A DNA stretch of 64,000 nt, taken from assembly GCA_041690495.1 (NCBI GenBank), contig JAWLHE010000014.1, positions 13,381 through 77,380 on the forward strand, written 5' to 3'. Below, piece after piece: positions 45,206 through 53,772 of this stretch. This DNA is from DATAAP01 sp041690495 (GTDB taxonomy: Bacteria > Pseudomonadota > Alphaproteobacteria > CACIAM-22H2). Below the pieces are notes generated by a model, which was not told where the DNA came from, did no database searches, and saw only the letters and a list, made by a program, of their open reading frames with translations. Both the position numbers and the translations under genes were made by a program. Every line of letters begins with the position of its first letter. The stretch's first letter is position 1.

Positions 45206-45731
45206 TTGCGGGCACTCCGAGTCTGTATTGATGGGTGCGCGCAATCTGGGTTTCGGACGTTAACGAAAAATGAAAAAAGTCGTTAACGCCGGAGAGGGCA
45301 GAGAAATGTAACCGGAAACTCAAAGATAATATCAGTTAACACCGAATGTAGTCGCAACTCATGGTGGTTAATATAGACCAGCGAAGACACGATCACGACT
45401 GTGCAGACTTCATCGCCAAACGATCGGCCGATGCATGAAATCACCGGTTTGCATGTCGGCGCACCTAGCCGACGCGTGCGCAGGCGTCATCGCCGGATTC
45501 TCGTTTGACGCGAGCTTCGAGTCCACGATCGCCTTTCGATCGTCCATGAACACGGTCTGCCACGTCCCGGCGCAACCATGAAATATCACAGAGGCGCTTC
45601 AATCGATCGAGCGGAACTCCCGACGAAGCAGCTTCATCCTGACTTTCCGCGCTGAAGATCCGCCACCGTCGAATGGCCATGGGCTCGCACCGAACTCGGG
45701 GGCTCGGCGTCGACCCGTAGCGTCGCGAACG
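45206..45731. promoter_or_regulatory. Upstream region of the RTX gene
   Basis: This 526-base spacer is visibly more AT-rich than its surroundings between 45250 and 45420. It holds the GTTAAC cluster listed separately. The half nearer the MBL gene (45420-45731) shows no promoter or structure I can support; a 71-codon frame at 45465-45680 has no features of a real gene. Confidence 0.5.
45258..45340. promoter_or_regulatory. Three GTTAAC palindromes upstream of the RTX gene
   Basis: CGTTAACG occurs at 45258-45265 and 45281-45288, 23 bases apart, and a third GTTAAC lies at 45335-45340. They are 53-135 bases before the RTX ATG. Such clustering is unlikely by chance in this GC-rich DNA. TTAAC is also the CtrA half-site, but no TTAA-N7-TTAA pair is present. 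Confidence 0.5.
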
Positions 45732-47120
45732 CTACGGCGAGACGCTGCGATGCCCTGCAACCGGGCGGCGCAAGCGCCGATAGACGCCATAAGCGATCCG
45801 AATCGCGCGATCATCCGAAAGCACCAGGTCCCGTACACGATGGACGGTCCTCCGTTCCAACTGATGCCTGAGCATCGCCACGGGATTGCGCCGACGATAT
45901 TCCCGCCAGTAGGCGCGCAGCTCGGCAGGCGACTTCGCCCGTCCGTTGTCCGCATATTTGGCTACGTTGGGCGAGAAATGCGGATAGAGGCTGCTCAGAT
46001 TGTGGAGGGTGGTCTTCATGTAGTTGCCGATCAGCAGATCGTCGAAGACCTCCCAGCGTATCGCCTCCATGAGGGAGTGCCGCGGCGCCTGGAACGTGAT
46101 TCCCGTCCTGAAGCCTCGTGGCGCCAGCTCGATCAGCGTTTCCTTTCCTCCGACGAGAAGGCGGATGAAGTCGATGCGGCCGCGCAACGTGCCGATGCTC
46201 CTGAAGTACTGGATCGCAGCCTGCCGGTCGCAGTCGTCGAGCTGATCCGTCCAGTTGTCGCCGAACTCCTCGGGCGCGCGGACGGCCAGGGGCAAGAGCG
46301 GGGCGGACAATGGTTCGTAGCGATCGGTCTCGCAGTCATAGCGCAGGTTGGCGGGAAGAATTCGCTCCGCCGCACCGTCGAAGCCGTCCAGCAGCTCCGA
46401 GGGATCCTTGACGACGTAGTCGTTCGCCCAGACGCTGTCGGACCGCTGATACAGGTGAAACGTGCTGAAAGGGACGTAATATCGTGCCCCTGTTGCCGCG
46501 AGGCTGGCGTGAACCTTGGCGCCGAGCGGAACCGACTTGACGCGCGGCGGCACGATCCGGGCGCCCGCCTCGTCGAAGAAGTTCATCATGTCGGCATCGC
46601 CGTGATTGATGAGCCGGAGCAGGAATGAACTCTTGTAGGATGAGGCGATGCTGCGGATGAGAGGCGCCCAGTCACGGTTGCTCGAATCGTTCAGATCCAG
46701 CAGCAGGCGGCCGTTTATGTCGATCAGCAGCGCGGCATCCTGATTGTAATCAGGAAGGCAGAGGACCCGAATGCGATCCGATAGCGGATACCACCGGTTC
46801 GTCCCAAGTACATGAACGTCGAACCCCTGCCCGATCAGATCTTCCCGGATACGTCCGCCGACATGGTCTGGTAGCAGAATCTTCCGTCCCCGGAAGTGCG
46901 GAAGCGACGCCGCGTTCAAATGGTCGGGATGCCCGTGCGAAAACCAGACATACTCGCAGGCCTTGATTGCGGCGATCTGCTCGTCAGGAATGCCGAACCT
47001 GTGCGTCCAGCTCCCGAAATAGGCCTCGCCCTCGATCCATGGATCGGTGCACAGAAACGGACGCCGGTCATATGCAATAAGCGTCGCGTTTCCTACTGTC
47101 TCAAATCCGAGCATGAGCAT
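45732..47120 (-). CDS. MBL-fold metallo-hydrolase (UlaG/CMP-Neu5Ac hydroxylase-like)
   Basis: The protein of about 462 residues has a metallo-beta-lactamase-type fold with the metal motif SHGHPDHLNAASLPH near residue 60 and a loop DLNDSSNRDW near residue 140. The arrangement resembles proteins related to the metal domain of CMP-N-acetylneuraminate hydroxylase found in surface-sugar clusters. The C-terminal 200 residues are not recognised. The start is uncertain: ATG 47120 (MLMLGFETVGNATLI) has no good ribosome site, and the frame continues upstream past a CRQC motif to about 47219. Confidence 0.75.
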   Translation of the reverse strand: MLMLGFETVGNATLIAYDRRPFLCTDPWIEGEAYFGSWTHRFGIPDEQIAAIKACEYVWFSHGHPDHLNAASLPHFRGRKILLPDHVGGRIREDLIGQGFDVHVLGTNRWYPLSDRIRVLCLPDYNQDAALLIDINGRLLLDLNDSSNRDWAPLIRSIASSYKSSFLLRLINHGDADMMNFFDEAGARIVPPRVKSVPLGAKVHASLAATGARYYVPFSTFHLYQRSDSVWANDYVVKDPSELLDGFDGAAERILPANLRYDCETDRYEPLSAPLLPLAVRAPEEFGDNWTDQLDDCDRQAAIQYFRSIGTLRGRIDFIRLLVGGKETLIELAPRGFRTGITFQAPRHSLMEAIRWEVFDDLLIGNYMKTTLHNLSSLYPHFSPNVAKYADNGRAKSPAELRAYWREYRRRNPVAMLRHQLERRTVHRVRDLVLSDDRAIRIAYGVYRRLRRPVAGHRSVSP

Positions 47121-47311
47121 GCGATGCAAGCCAACGGCGGTTTCAGAGCCTCGGATCAGCCGAGGGTCTTGGGTAGCGCATTGCCTGCAACCGTAACGCG
47201 GCAGACGCGCTTCCATCATCGAGCGTGCGCCGTCGAGCACAGTAGCCGAAAGGAATATTGTTTCACGTTGATCATGGGTGTTAGCTGCACTGTCCTTCAG
47301 GATGCGCTCGC

Positions 47312-48670
47312 ATGGACAGCACGCGCGCCCCATGCACAGATCGACGCGACCGCGGCGCATTCGTCTCGCCTTCGCGAACGCTCTCCATACGCCGCTCGGA
47401 ATGCCTGGTTGCCTTCCTCGGGGGACTGGCCGCGCTTCTGTATTCGGGAGCCATAAATTTCTCGGGCCGTCCGTTCGAGCACCATTGGCCTGACTCACAG
47501 AACTACCTTGCAATGGCTCAGGGGCTGCTCGAACAGGCAACGGCGCCCTTCACGTCGCGGATTCTCGTGCCGGTCACTGCCGGCACCATACATCGTACGA
47601 TTGGCGCTGATCTGGACCTGTCGTTCTTCCTTGTGAGCGCAGTCGCGGCCTGTATCTTCTTCTTCTTCTCGGCGCGAATGCTTACGGCGCACGGCGTAGG
47701 CGGCGTCATAAGCGCAGCGTTGTTGCTCATACCGCCGACGCTGATCCCGTTTCGAGACATCTATCTTCCCGATGCGGCGAGCATGGCGTGGACAGCCCTG
47801 GCCCTGCTCATCATGCTTGGGCGCCGCCCGTTCCTTCTGCCGGCCGTTATGCTCGCGGGGGCCCTGACTCGCGAGGCGGCAATCGTCCTGCTGCTTGTCT
47901 CTGTCTGGCTTCTTCTCAGGTCCGGACGAAGGGTCCTCGCGGCATCAACAGTGGCGGCAGCGGTTGCAGGACTAGCGATTGTCCATCTCTACGGGGGGCA
48001 GTCGAATGCGCATGGCATGAATGGCGCCTTGTACCTGCTTCTGAAACCCCCCGTCCTGTTCGTCGAGAACATGCTCGGTGCCGAGTTCTGGGTGGGGGGT
48101 GCGAGCCGCATCGCATGCGCTCGCCCCGCTATCGTTCTCGATCTTGGCTCATTGCCGTTGCTCGGCCATCTCGAACAGGTCGGGCTGTGCGCGCCATCTT
48201 ACAAGCGCCTCATCATTACCTACTCGGCGCTCTTTTCCTTGTTTGGCGTTCTGCCAGGTGCGCTGCTCGGCATAGTAGGAAGCCGGTGGGGCCAGTTCCG
48301 TGACAGATGCCCCTGGATCTTCGCCGTTATCGTCCTGGGGCTGGCAATGTTTCTCATGGGCGTCGTGACCGGCCGGGCGGTGGAACGGCTTCTCATCTAC
48401 AGCTGGCCCGCTTTCGTCATCGGGGTCGGCGTCGCCTGGGCGGAAGTTGGTCGGCCACATCCCTTCGCATGGCCGGTCCTTCTCACGATCCATGCCGCGA
48501 CATCCTGGGTCGTTTTCGCACACGATAATCTCATCGGATGGGATCTGCGTCCTCGTGCTCTCGTTCTGGGCCTCGGCCTGCTCGGCAATGTGCTGAGCTA
48601 TCTTGCATTCTCCCCTCACACAAGGATCGGCAGGCTGGTTCGACCGAGCGCTCCGGGGCGACACACATGA
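47312..48670 (+). CDS. Polytopic membrane protein, possible GT-C glycosyltransferase
   Basis: The 452-residue protein has about ten hydrophobic segments. The first periplasmic loop has an acidic motif (HWPDSQNYLAMAQGL) like those of GT-C glycosyltransferases, followed by TSRILVPVTAGTIH. I do not recognise a named family. It is divergent from the MBL gene across about 190 bases and ends exactly where the convergent GT2 gene ends. Confidence 0.75.
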   Translation: MDSTRAPCTDRRDRGAFVSPSRTLSIRRSECLVAFLGGLAALLYSGAINFSGRPFEHHWPDSQNYLAMAQGLLEQATAPFTSRILVPVTAGTIHRTIGADLDLSFFLVSAVAACIFFFFSARMLTAHGVGGVISAALLLIPPTLIPFRDIYLPDAASMAWTALALLIMLGRRPFLLPAVMLAGALTREAAIVLLLVSVWLLLRSGRRVLAASTVAAAVAGLAIVHLYGGQSNAHGMNGALYLLLKPPVLFVENMLGAEFWVGGASRIACARPAIVLDLGSLPLLGHLEQVGLCAPSYKRLIITYSALFSLFGVLPGALLGIVGSRWGQFRDRCPWIFAVIVLGLAMFLMGVVTGRAVERLLIYSWPAFVIGVGVAWAEVGRPHPFAWPVLLTIHAATSWVVFAHDNLIGWDLRPRALVLGLGLLGNVLSYLAFSPHTRIGRLVRPSAPGRHT

Positions 48671-49744
48671 TCACGCAATGGCGGGCTCGGGCGCGAGGGC
48701 GCGCGCGGTCCACATGACCTCACGACGAAGCACGAAGTTCCGGTAACTCAACCGCGGGATCACCGTAACCGAGGTGCGATTGTTGAGCACCATGAAGGCG
48801 GCCACGACAGAGAGCATCACCATCTGAACCGCGAGAATGCTTAGAGACACGGCGAGATTGGATGCCCATCCGGGGGTCGCATGCCCGGTCAACTTCAGCA
48901 TGAGAACGGTCAGAATGGCTGTCCCGGTCATGACGAGGAAGACAAGGGACAGGATCGTAACCCGGATGAAGACCGCGTCGCTGAATACCGAGATCGCGCC
49001 CAGACCGTGCATGATCAGCGCAATGAAGTTCATCGTCGACTGGCCGTGATAGCGTTGTCCGCGTTCGGTCGGAAGACGATGGATCGGCAGCCTGGACTGA
49101 ATGATACCCGCGGGAAAATTGCTCCAGATCTCGCTCATCGAGACGAGATGGACGAGGAATGCCCGCGGGATCAGGCAGAAGTTTCCGAAATCCACGCTCT
49201 GCCCGGTCAGGAGTCGGAACGTCCCCTTGTAGAGGCGGTATGAAAAGCGGAAGACCGCCCCTTCCGAGCGCTTGCGCCGCTCTGCGACGACGATCGAGGT
49301 CGGGTCGTTGCGGTATTGGCGGATCAGCCGGACCACGTCCTCCGGCTGGTCCTCTCCGTCCGCATCCATGACGACGACGCAGTCGCAGCGCAAGGCGGCA
49401 TCGACATGGGCAAGCCCGACCGCAATCGCGCGCTGGTGCCCGAGGTTGCGCATGAGATGAAGAACCTCGAGATGCCGGATCGAGCGCCAGTGTTCGTCGC
49501 GGGCAACGGTCGCGGCGTTTGCCGGCGCATCGTTCACGACGACGATGGACAGGGCGACATCCTCGTGGCCAACGCAGTCGTCAATGCGTTCCAGCAGGCG
49601 CGCCAGACATCGCCAGTCCTTGTAGACGGGAATAACGATCGCGACATGCGCGGAGCCCTCGTCCTGCCGCTCCATGTCCTTGGGCGTCGCCGGCGGATTC
49701 AACTCCCGGTTCTCACGGGTCTGCAATGCCAGTTCGCCAGACAC
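48671..49744 (-). CDS. DPM1/GtrB-type polyprenyl-phosphate glycosyltransferase
   Basis: The 357-residue GT2 enzyme has the GT-A start VAIVIPVYKDWRCLARLL, DADGEDQPEDV near residue 130, and two C-terminal membrane segments (about residues 250-320). This is the layout of enzymes that load a sugar onto polyprenyl phosphate for a GT-C transferase; the flanking membrane protein is a candidate user. The start is GTG 49744 with GGGAG six bases upstream. Confidence 0.9.
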   Translation of the reverse strand: MSGELALQTRENRELNPPATPKDMERQDEGSAHVAIVIPVYKDWRCLARLLERIDDCVGHEDVALSIVVVNDAPANAATVARDEHWRSIRHLEVLHLMRNLGHQRAIAVGLAHVDAALRCDCVVVMDADGEDQPEDVVRLIRQYRNDPTSIVVAERRKRSEGAVFRFSYRLYKGTFRLLTGQSVDFGNFCLIPRAFLVHLVSMSEIWSNFPAGIIQSRLPIHRLPTERGQRYHGQSTMNFIALIMHGLGAISVFSDAVFIRVTILSLVFLVMTGTAILTVLMLKLTGHATPGWASNLAVSLSILAVQMVMLSVVAAFMVLNNRTSVTVIPRLSYRNFVLRREVMWTARALAPEPAIA

Positions 49745-50128
49745 GTCGTTCTCCCGTATCGCTGCCTATTGAACACGAACAACGCGCATCTGTATGCGGA
49801 TCCAAACGGATCGTGCGCCGGACGGCTGGAAACTTTCGGGCTAACTTGTTCGACGCTGCGAGGGGAGAGCCGGCCCGGGTCTGTCGTACAGGCAGCTCCG
49901 CCATCTGCATACAGCCGCACACGGCACTGTACCGGCTGAAGACGATCAAATGCGGGAAGAGTCTGCTCCATAAGGCCATCGACGCGGGCGCCGACGGGCT
50001 CATCCGTTCGGCGATCTGCTGCCGACTTTGGGACATATCTCCGGATGGGATGTTGGGTTTGGACTGCCAACAGCGGAGTCTATGGATCGGTGATCCGATC
50101 CATAGGTCGTCCTGCGCGTCCCGGTTTC
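49745..50128. promoter_or_regulatory. Divergent intergenic region
   Basis: This 384-base spacer lies between the polyprenyl-phosphate glycosyltransferase and a GT2 gene. Its main feature is the inverted repeat at 50080-50105. A reading frame crosses the whole spacer on the plus strand but shows no gene-like sequence. Confidence 0.45.
50080..50105. promoter_or_regulatory. 11-base perfect inverted repeat before a GT2 gene
   Basis: CTATGGATCGG (50080-50090) and CCGATCCATAG (50095-50105) pair perfectly around TGAT. The repeat ends 23 bases before the ATG at 50129. With no T-run it is an operator or a leader hairpin, not a terminator. Confidence 0.55.
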
Positions 50129-51004
50129 ATGCCACCGCACTCCAGTACCGCGGCAATCAGCGTGATCATACCCTGCCGGAATGCTGCCCCGGTGGTTGCC
50201 AATCAACTCGAGGCTCTGTGCAGGCAGACATTCGATCGCCCTTGGGAGATCATTGTCGTCGACAACAACTCCACCGACACGACCAAATCGGTCGTGGAGA
50301 GATTCCGTGCCCGATTGCCTGGGCTGCGCATCGTCGATGCAATGGACAAGTGCGGCGCGGCTTACGCACGGAACTTCGGGGTGGCGGTGGCGGTGGGCGA
50401 GAATGTCGCGTTCTGCGATGCGGACGACGAGGTCGGCGACGGCTGGCTTTCCGCCGTCGACGCGGCGCTGTCGGAGCACGAGGCGATCGCCTTTCGGATC
50501 GACACAGACAAGCTGAACGGCGCCAGCCCATCCCGTCGGATCCATCAAACCGAGGGGCTGCAGCAATACACCTATCCGCCATACTTGCCTTACTCGGGCG
50601 CAACGATCGCTCTCCGGCGCCGGCTGCACCAGAGGCTCGGCGGCTTCGACGAGTCGATGCTGGCGTGCGAGGATGCCGACTTCTCGTGGCGACTGCAGCA
50701 TTCCGGCGTGAAGCTGCACTTCGCGCGCGACGCCGTCGTTCACGTGCGGTTGCGTTCGACATGGCGCGACATGTGCCGGCAGGCGCGCCTTTGGGGCGAG
50801 TACAATGTCGTGCTCTACAAGAAGTTCCGGCCGCTCGGAATGCCGCAGCTTCAGAAGCTTCGTGGCTTGCGAAACCTGATCGGGGTGTTGCGGCGCGCTC
50901 CGGACCTGGTAAGTGCGGACAAGCGCCAGGGCTGGCTCTGGGAGGCGAATTGGGCCACCGGACGCCTGATCGGGTCTGTCAAATACAGGGTGTGGGCATT
51001 GTGA
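50129..51004 (+). CDS. Family 2 glycosyltransferase
   Basis: The 291-residue enzyme has AISVIIPCRNAAPVVANQLEAL, VVDNNSTDTT and FCDADDEVGDGWL, the nucleotide- and metal-binding parts of a GT-A fold, and the acceptor-side ACEDADFSWRLQ motif near residue 190. ATG 50129 is chosen because it is just before the first strand. Its stop overlaps the acyltransferase start in a GTGA. Confidence 0.9.
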   Translation: MPPHSSTAAISVIIPCRNAAPVVANQLEALCRQTFDRPWEIIVVDNNSTDTTKSVVERFRARLPGLRIVDAMDKCGAAYARNFGVAVAVGENVAFCDADDEVGDGWLSAVDAALSEHEAIAFRIDTDKLNGASPSRRIHQTEGLQQYTYPPYLPYSGATIALRRRLHQRLGGFDESMLACEDADFSWRLQHSGVKLHFARDAVVHVRLRSTWRDMCRQARLWGEYNVVLYKKFRPLGMPQLQKLRGLRNLIGVLRRAPDLVSADKRQGWLWEANWATGRLIGSVKYRVWAL

Positions 51005-51711
51005 ATCGACAGATAAGCGGCGCCTGGATCCGGCTATGGATGCTGCTCGCCGGCCCCAGGCCGCTCGGCCGCATCGCCAGTGGCCTTGCAGCTCTGGCCA
51101 TGCCACCGCATTTCGGGCGCGTCCGACTGGCGGACCTGTATGCAAAGGGGTTCGTCGCAGCGAGCGCACGCATCGACCATCCCGGTCTCCGGCGCGGGCG
51201 GCACGTCTTCATAGACGATCGTGTCCTGATTATCGACAATGGCGGCGGCAGCATTGCACTTGGTGATCGCGTGCGGATATGCAGAGATTCGATTCTGGAA
51301 ACCGGTATCGGCTCGCATATCGCCATCGGCGACTCGACGTTCATTCAGCCGCGATGCCAGATGAGCGCGCACAAAGGATCGATCCGGATCGGCCGACGAG
51401 TTCAGATCGCGGCGGGCTGTGCACTTTACTCATACGATCACGGAATCGCGCCCGGCCGGCCGATCTGGGAACAGCCATTGACGACGCGGGGCGACATCGA
51501 GATCGGCGACGGCGCCTGGCTGGGACATGGCGCGATTGTCCTGTCGGGCGTCCGGATCGGCGACGGCGCAGTGATCGGCGCCGGTGCGGTAGTTACGCGA
51601 GATGTCCCGGCCAACTGCGTCGCTGCGGGCAATCCCGCTCGTTTGGTCGGATCGCGGGACGGCAGCCGGATCGCAGCCGTGACGCCGACGTCTGCGCGCC
51701 TGCGAGGCTGA
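51001..51711 (+). CDS. Hexapeptide-repeat acyltransferase (left-handed beta-helix)
   Basis: The protein of about 236 residues is made of hexapeptide turns (IALGDRVRICRDSILE, IEIGDGAWLGHGAIVLSGVRIGDGAVIGAGAVVTRDVPANCVAAGNPARLVG) typical of sugar O- or N-acetyltransferases such as WbbJ. The catalytic histidine is probably in SYDHGIAPGRPI. The GTG 51001 start overlaps the GT2 stop. It likely acetylates the polysaccharide repeat unit. Confidence 0.9.
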   Translation: MNRQISGAWIRLWMLLAGPRPLGRIASGLAALAMPPHFGRVRLADLYAKGFVAASARIDHPGLRRGRHVFIDDRVLIIDNGGGSIALGDRVRICRDSILETGIGSHIAIGDSTFIQPRCQMSAHKGSIRIGRRVQIAAGCALYSYDHGIAPGRPIWEQPLTTRGDIEIGDGAWLGHGAIVLSGVRIGDGAVIGAGAVVTRDVPANCVAAGNPARLVGSRDGSRIAAVTPTSARLRG

Positions 51712-51715
51712 CGGG

Positions 51716-53047
51716 ATGGCACCGGACTCGGCTCTCACATCATCTCCGGCCGAAGTCGGCGAGGAGATGGAAGAACTTCTGCGACGTCTCTATCCGATCT
51801 GTCGGAGCATCACCGGTGACGGCCTGCGCGCGACGCTGCGGCTTCTCGGAGACGGGCTTCCCTTCACGATTCACGAGGTTCCTTCCGGCACCCCGGTGCT
51901 GGATTGGGAGGTTCCTGACGAGTGGAACATCCGCGCGGCCTACATTGAACGCGAGAACGGCGAGCGAGTCGTCGATTTTGCCGACCACAACCTCCATGTC
52001 GTCCAGTACAGCATGCCCGTCGATCGTGTCGTGCCGATCGGCGAACTGCGCCAGCATCTGCATTCATTGCCAGAAGCGCCGGACAGGATTCCCTACCGCA
52101 CCGCATATTACGCGAAAACCTGGGGATTCTGCGTGAGCGAACACCAGGCCGCGGCGCTGACGGATCCATTCTACCGCGTGCGGATCGATGCCACGCTCGC
52201 GCCGGGCCATCTGAGTTACGGCGAGATGCTCGTCGAGGGCGCCGTCGAGGATGAAATGCTGGTCTCGGTGCATTGCTGCCACCCGTCTCTGGCAAACGAC
52301 AATCTGTCGGGTATGGTCGTCGCGCGCGCCCTTGCCAGATGGCTGCTCGCGCGACCGCGCCGGCTCTCCTACCGGTTCCTGTTCATTCCGGGCACGATCG
52401 GTTCGATTACGTGGCTGGCGCGCAATGAGGACGGGCTCGCGCGAATCAAGCACGGACTTGTTCTGAGCTGCCTGGGGGACCGCGGAAACTTGAGCTACAA
52501 GAAAAGCCGCCGCGGCGACGCGACGATCGACCGGGTCGCGAGCCATGTGCTGAAGCATTGTCCGGCAGGCCATAAAGTCCTGCCGTTCGTCCCGTACGGA
52601 TACGACGAGCGCCAGTATTGCTCGCCTGGCTACGACCTCCCGGTCGGGTGCCTCATGCGCTCGCCGAACGGCACATTCCCTGAATACCACACCTCAGCCG
52701 ACGATCCGGCTTTCGTCGGGCGGGAGCATCTGGCGGATTCGCTTCATACCCTGCAACAGATCGTCGATGTGCTGGAGCATGACGGCGTGTTCCGCAACAC
52801 CAGCCCGAAGGGCGAACCGCAGCTGGGACGCCGCGGCCTGTATCGGCCTATCGGCGGACAGCAGGACGCAGCCGAATACGACCAGCTTGTCCTGTTGTGG
52901 GTATTGAACCTGTCTGACGGCGCACACTCCCTCCTTGACGTGGCGGAGCGTGCAGGTGCGCCTTTTCAGAGGGTCAAGGCCGCGGCGGAGGATCTGTGCC
53001 GCGCCGGGCTGCTCGAACCTGCCCTCCCCGTCGCGGACAAGCCCTAG
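51716..53047 (+). CDS. DUF4910 aminopeptidase-like protein
   Basis: The 443-residue protein has an M28-like peptidase fold with an inserted DUF2172 domain, as in DUF4910 proteins found in surface-polysaccharide clusters. Candidate metal ligands are H and D in CCHPSLANDNLSGM near residue 185 and the later EYHTSADDP. A winged-helix-like segment (LDVAERAGAPFQRVKAAAEDLCRAGLL) ends the protein. The reaction is unknown; a role on modified sugars is inferred. It follows the acyltransferase by 4 bases and overlaps the convergent SDR gene by 4. Confidence 0.87.
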   Translation: MAPDSALTSSPAEVGEEMEELLRRLYPICRSITGDGLRATLRLLGDGLPFTIHEVPSGTPVLDWEVPDEWNIRAAYIERENGERVVDFADHNLHVVQYSMPVDRVVPIGELRQHLHSLPEAPDRIPYRTAYYAKTWGFCVSEHQAAALTDPFYRVRIDATLAPGHLSYGEMLVEGAVEDEMLVSVHCCHPSLANDNLSGMVVARALARWLLARPRRLSYRFLFIPGTIGSITWLARNEDGLARIKHGLVLSCLGDRGNLSYKKSRRGDATIDRVASHVLKHCPAGHKVLPFVPYGYDERQYCSPGYDLPVGCLMRSPNGTFPEYHTSADDPAFVGREHLADSLHTLQQIVDVLEHDGVFRNTSPKGEPQLGRRGLYRPIGGQQDAAEYDQLVLLWVLNLSDGAHSLLDVAERAGAPFQRVKAAAEDLCRAGLLEPALPVADKP

Positions 53048-53766
53048 GATTTGCGCATCGGGCGGATCGTCAGGTTAGTGACCTCGGCCGTCCGTGGCAG
53101 CTTGAGCACGGCGCAGAGCATCGTCGCGATGTCTCCGGGCTGAAGCAGATGCTCCGGTGTATAAGTCCGGCGCTCCATCGCGAATATGCCCTGCTGCCGG
53201 GGCGTCGCGGTGCGGCCGGCATACACCGACAGGACGCGGATTCCATCCTCGTTGACCTCGTCGCGAAGCGTATCGGCCATCGCGCGCAGGGCGTGCTGGG
53301 TGGCTGCGAATAGTCCGACATCGGCGCTGCCCGCCAGACCTTGGGTCGAATTGATGAACACGACCTGGCCCTTCGACGTCCGGAGCGAAGGCAGAAGGCA
53401 CTGGGTCAGGTACATCGGCCCCGACACGTTTGCCGCGAACAGAATATCGTAGTCCGCTGGCGACCGGGTGGCGTGTGGCCCACGAGCATAAAGACCCGCG
53501 GAGTGGACCAGGACGTCGACCGCTCCCGTGCTGACTTGCCTCGCGTAGTCATCGATTTCAGAGTGGCGGGTCAGGTCGACCGAGTTCCATCCGACGTCGC
53601 TGCTTGTCTTCTTAGCCTCTCGAGCGGTGGCCTCGAGGCGATCCGAATTCCGGCCGATCAGCCGCAGGCCCATGCCCTCCGCGGCGAGGGCGAGAGCGAC
53701 GGCCCGGCCAATTCCGCTGCTTGCACCGGTGACGACCGCGATCCGGTTTGCCAGGCCACCCGACAC
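53044..53766 (-). CDS. Short-chain dehydrogenase/reductase
   Basis: The 240-residue oxidoreductase has the cofactor motif VTGASSGIGRAVALALAAEG at residues 13-31, NAG-like HSAGLYARGP near residue 85, and the catalytic region where Tyr-x-x-x-Lys is expected (FINSTQGLAGSADVGLFAATQHALRA). In this last segment the usual catalytic Tyr and Lys are replaced by Phe and His, so activity is doubtful. The gene lies 6 bases after the oxygenase-like gene. Confidence 0.82.
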   Translation of the reverse strand: MSGGLANRIAVVTGASSGIGRAVALALAAEGMGLRLIGRNSDRLEATAREAKKTSSDVGWNSVDLTRHSEIDDYARQVSTGAVDVLVHSAGLYARGPHATRSPADYDILFAANVSGPMYLTQCLLPSLRTSKGQVVFINSTQGLAGSADVGLFAATQHALRAMADTLRDEVNEDGIRVLSVYAGRTATPRQQGIFAMERRTYTPEHLLQPGDIATMLCAVLKLPRTAEVTNLTIRPMRKS

Positions 53767-53772
53767 GGCGCT

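Noticed and set aside
45465..45680. A 71-codon minus-strand frame in the RTX upstream spacer
   Set aside because: No ribosome site, no recognisable sequence and Arg-rich composition typical of chance frames.
49726..51000. In-frame upstream extension of the hexapeptide acyltransferase through the whole GT2 gene
   Set aside because: It overlaps the GT2 gene in another frame and shows no conserved sequence; the GTG at 51001 with the 4-base overlap is the natural start.
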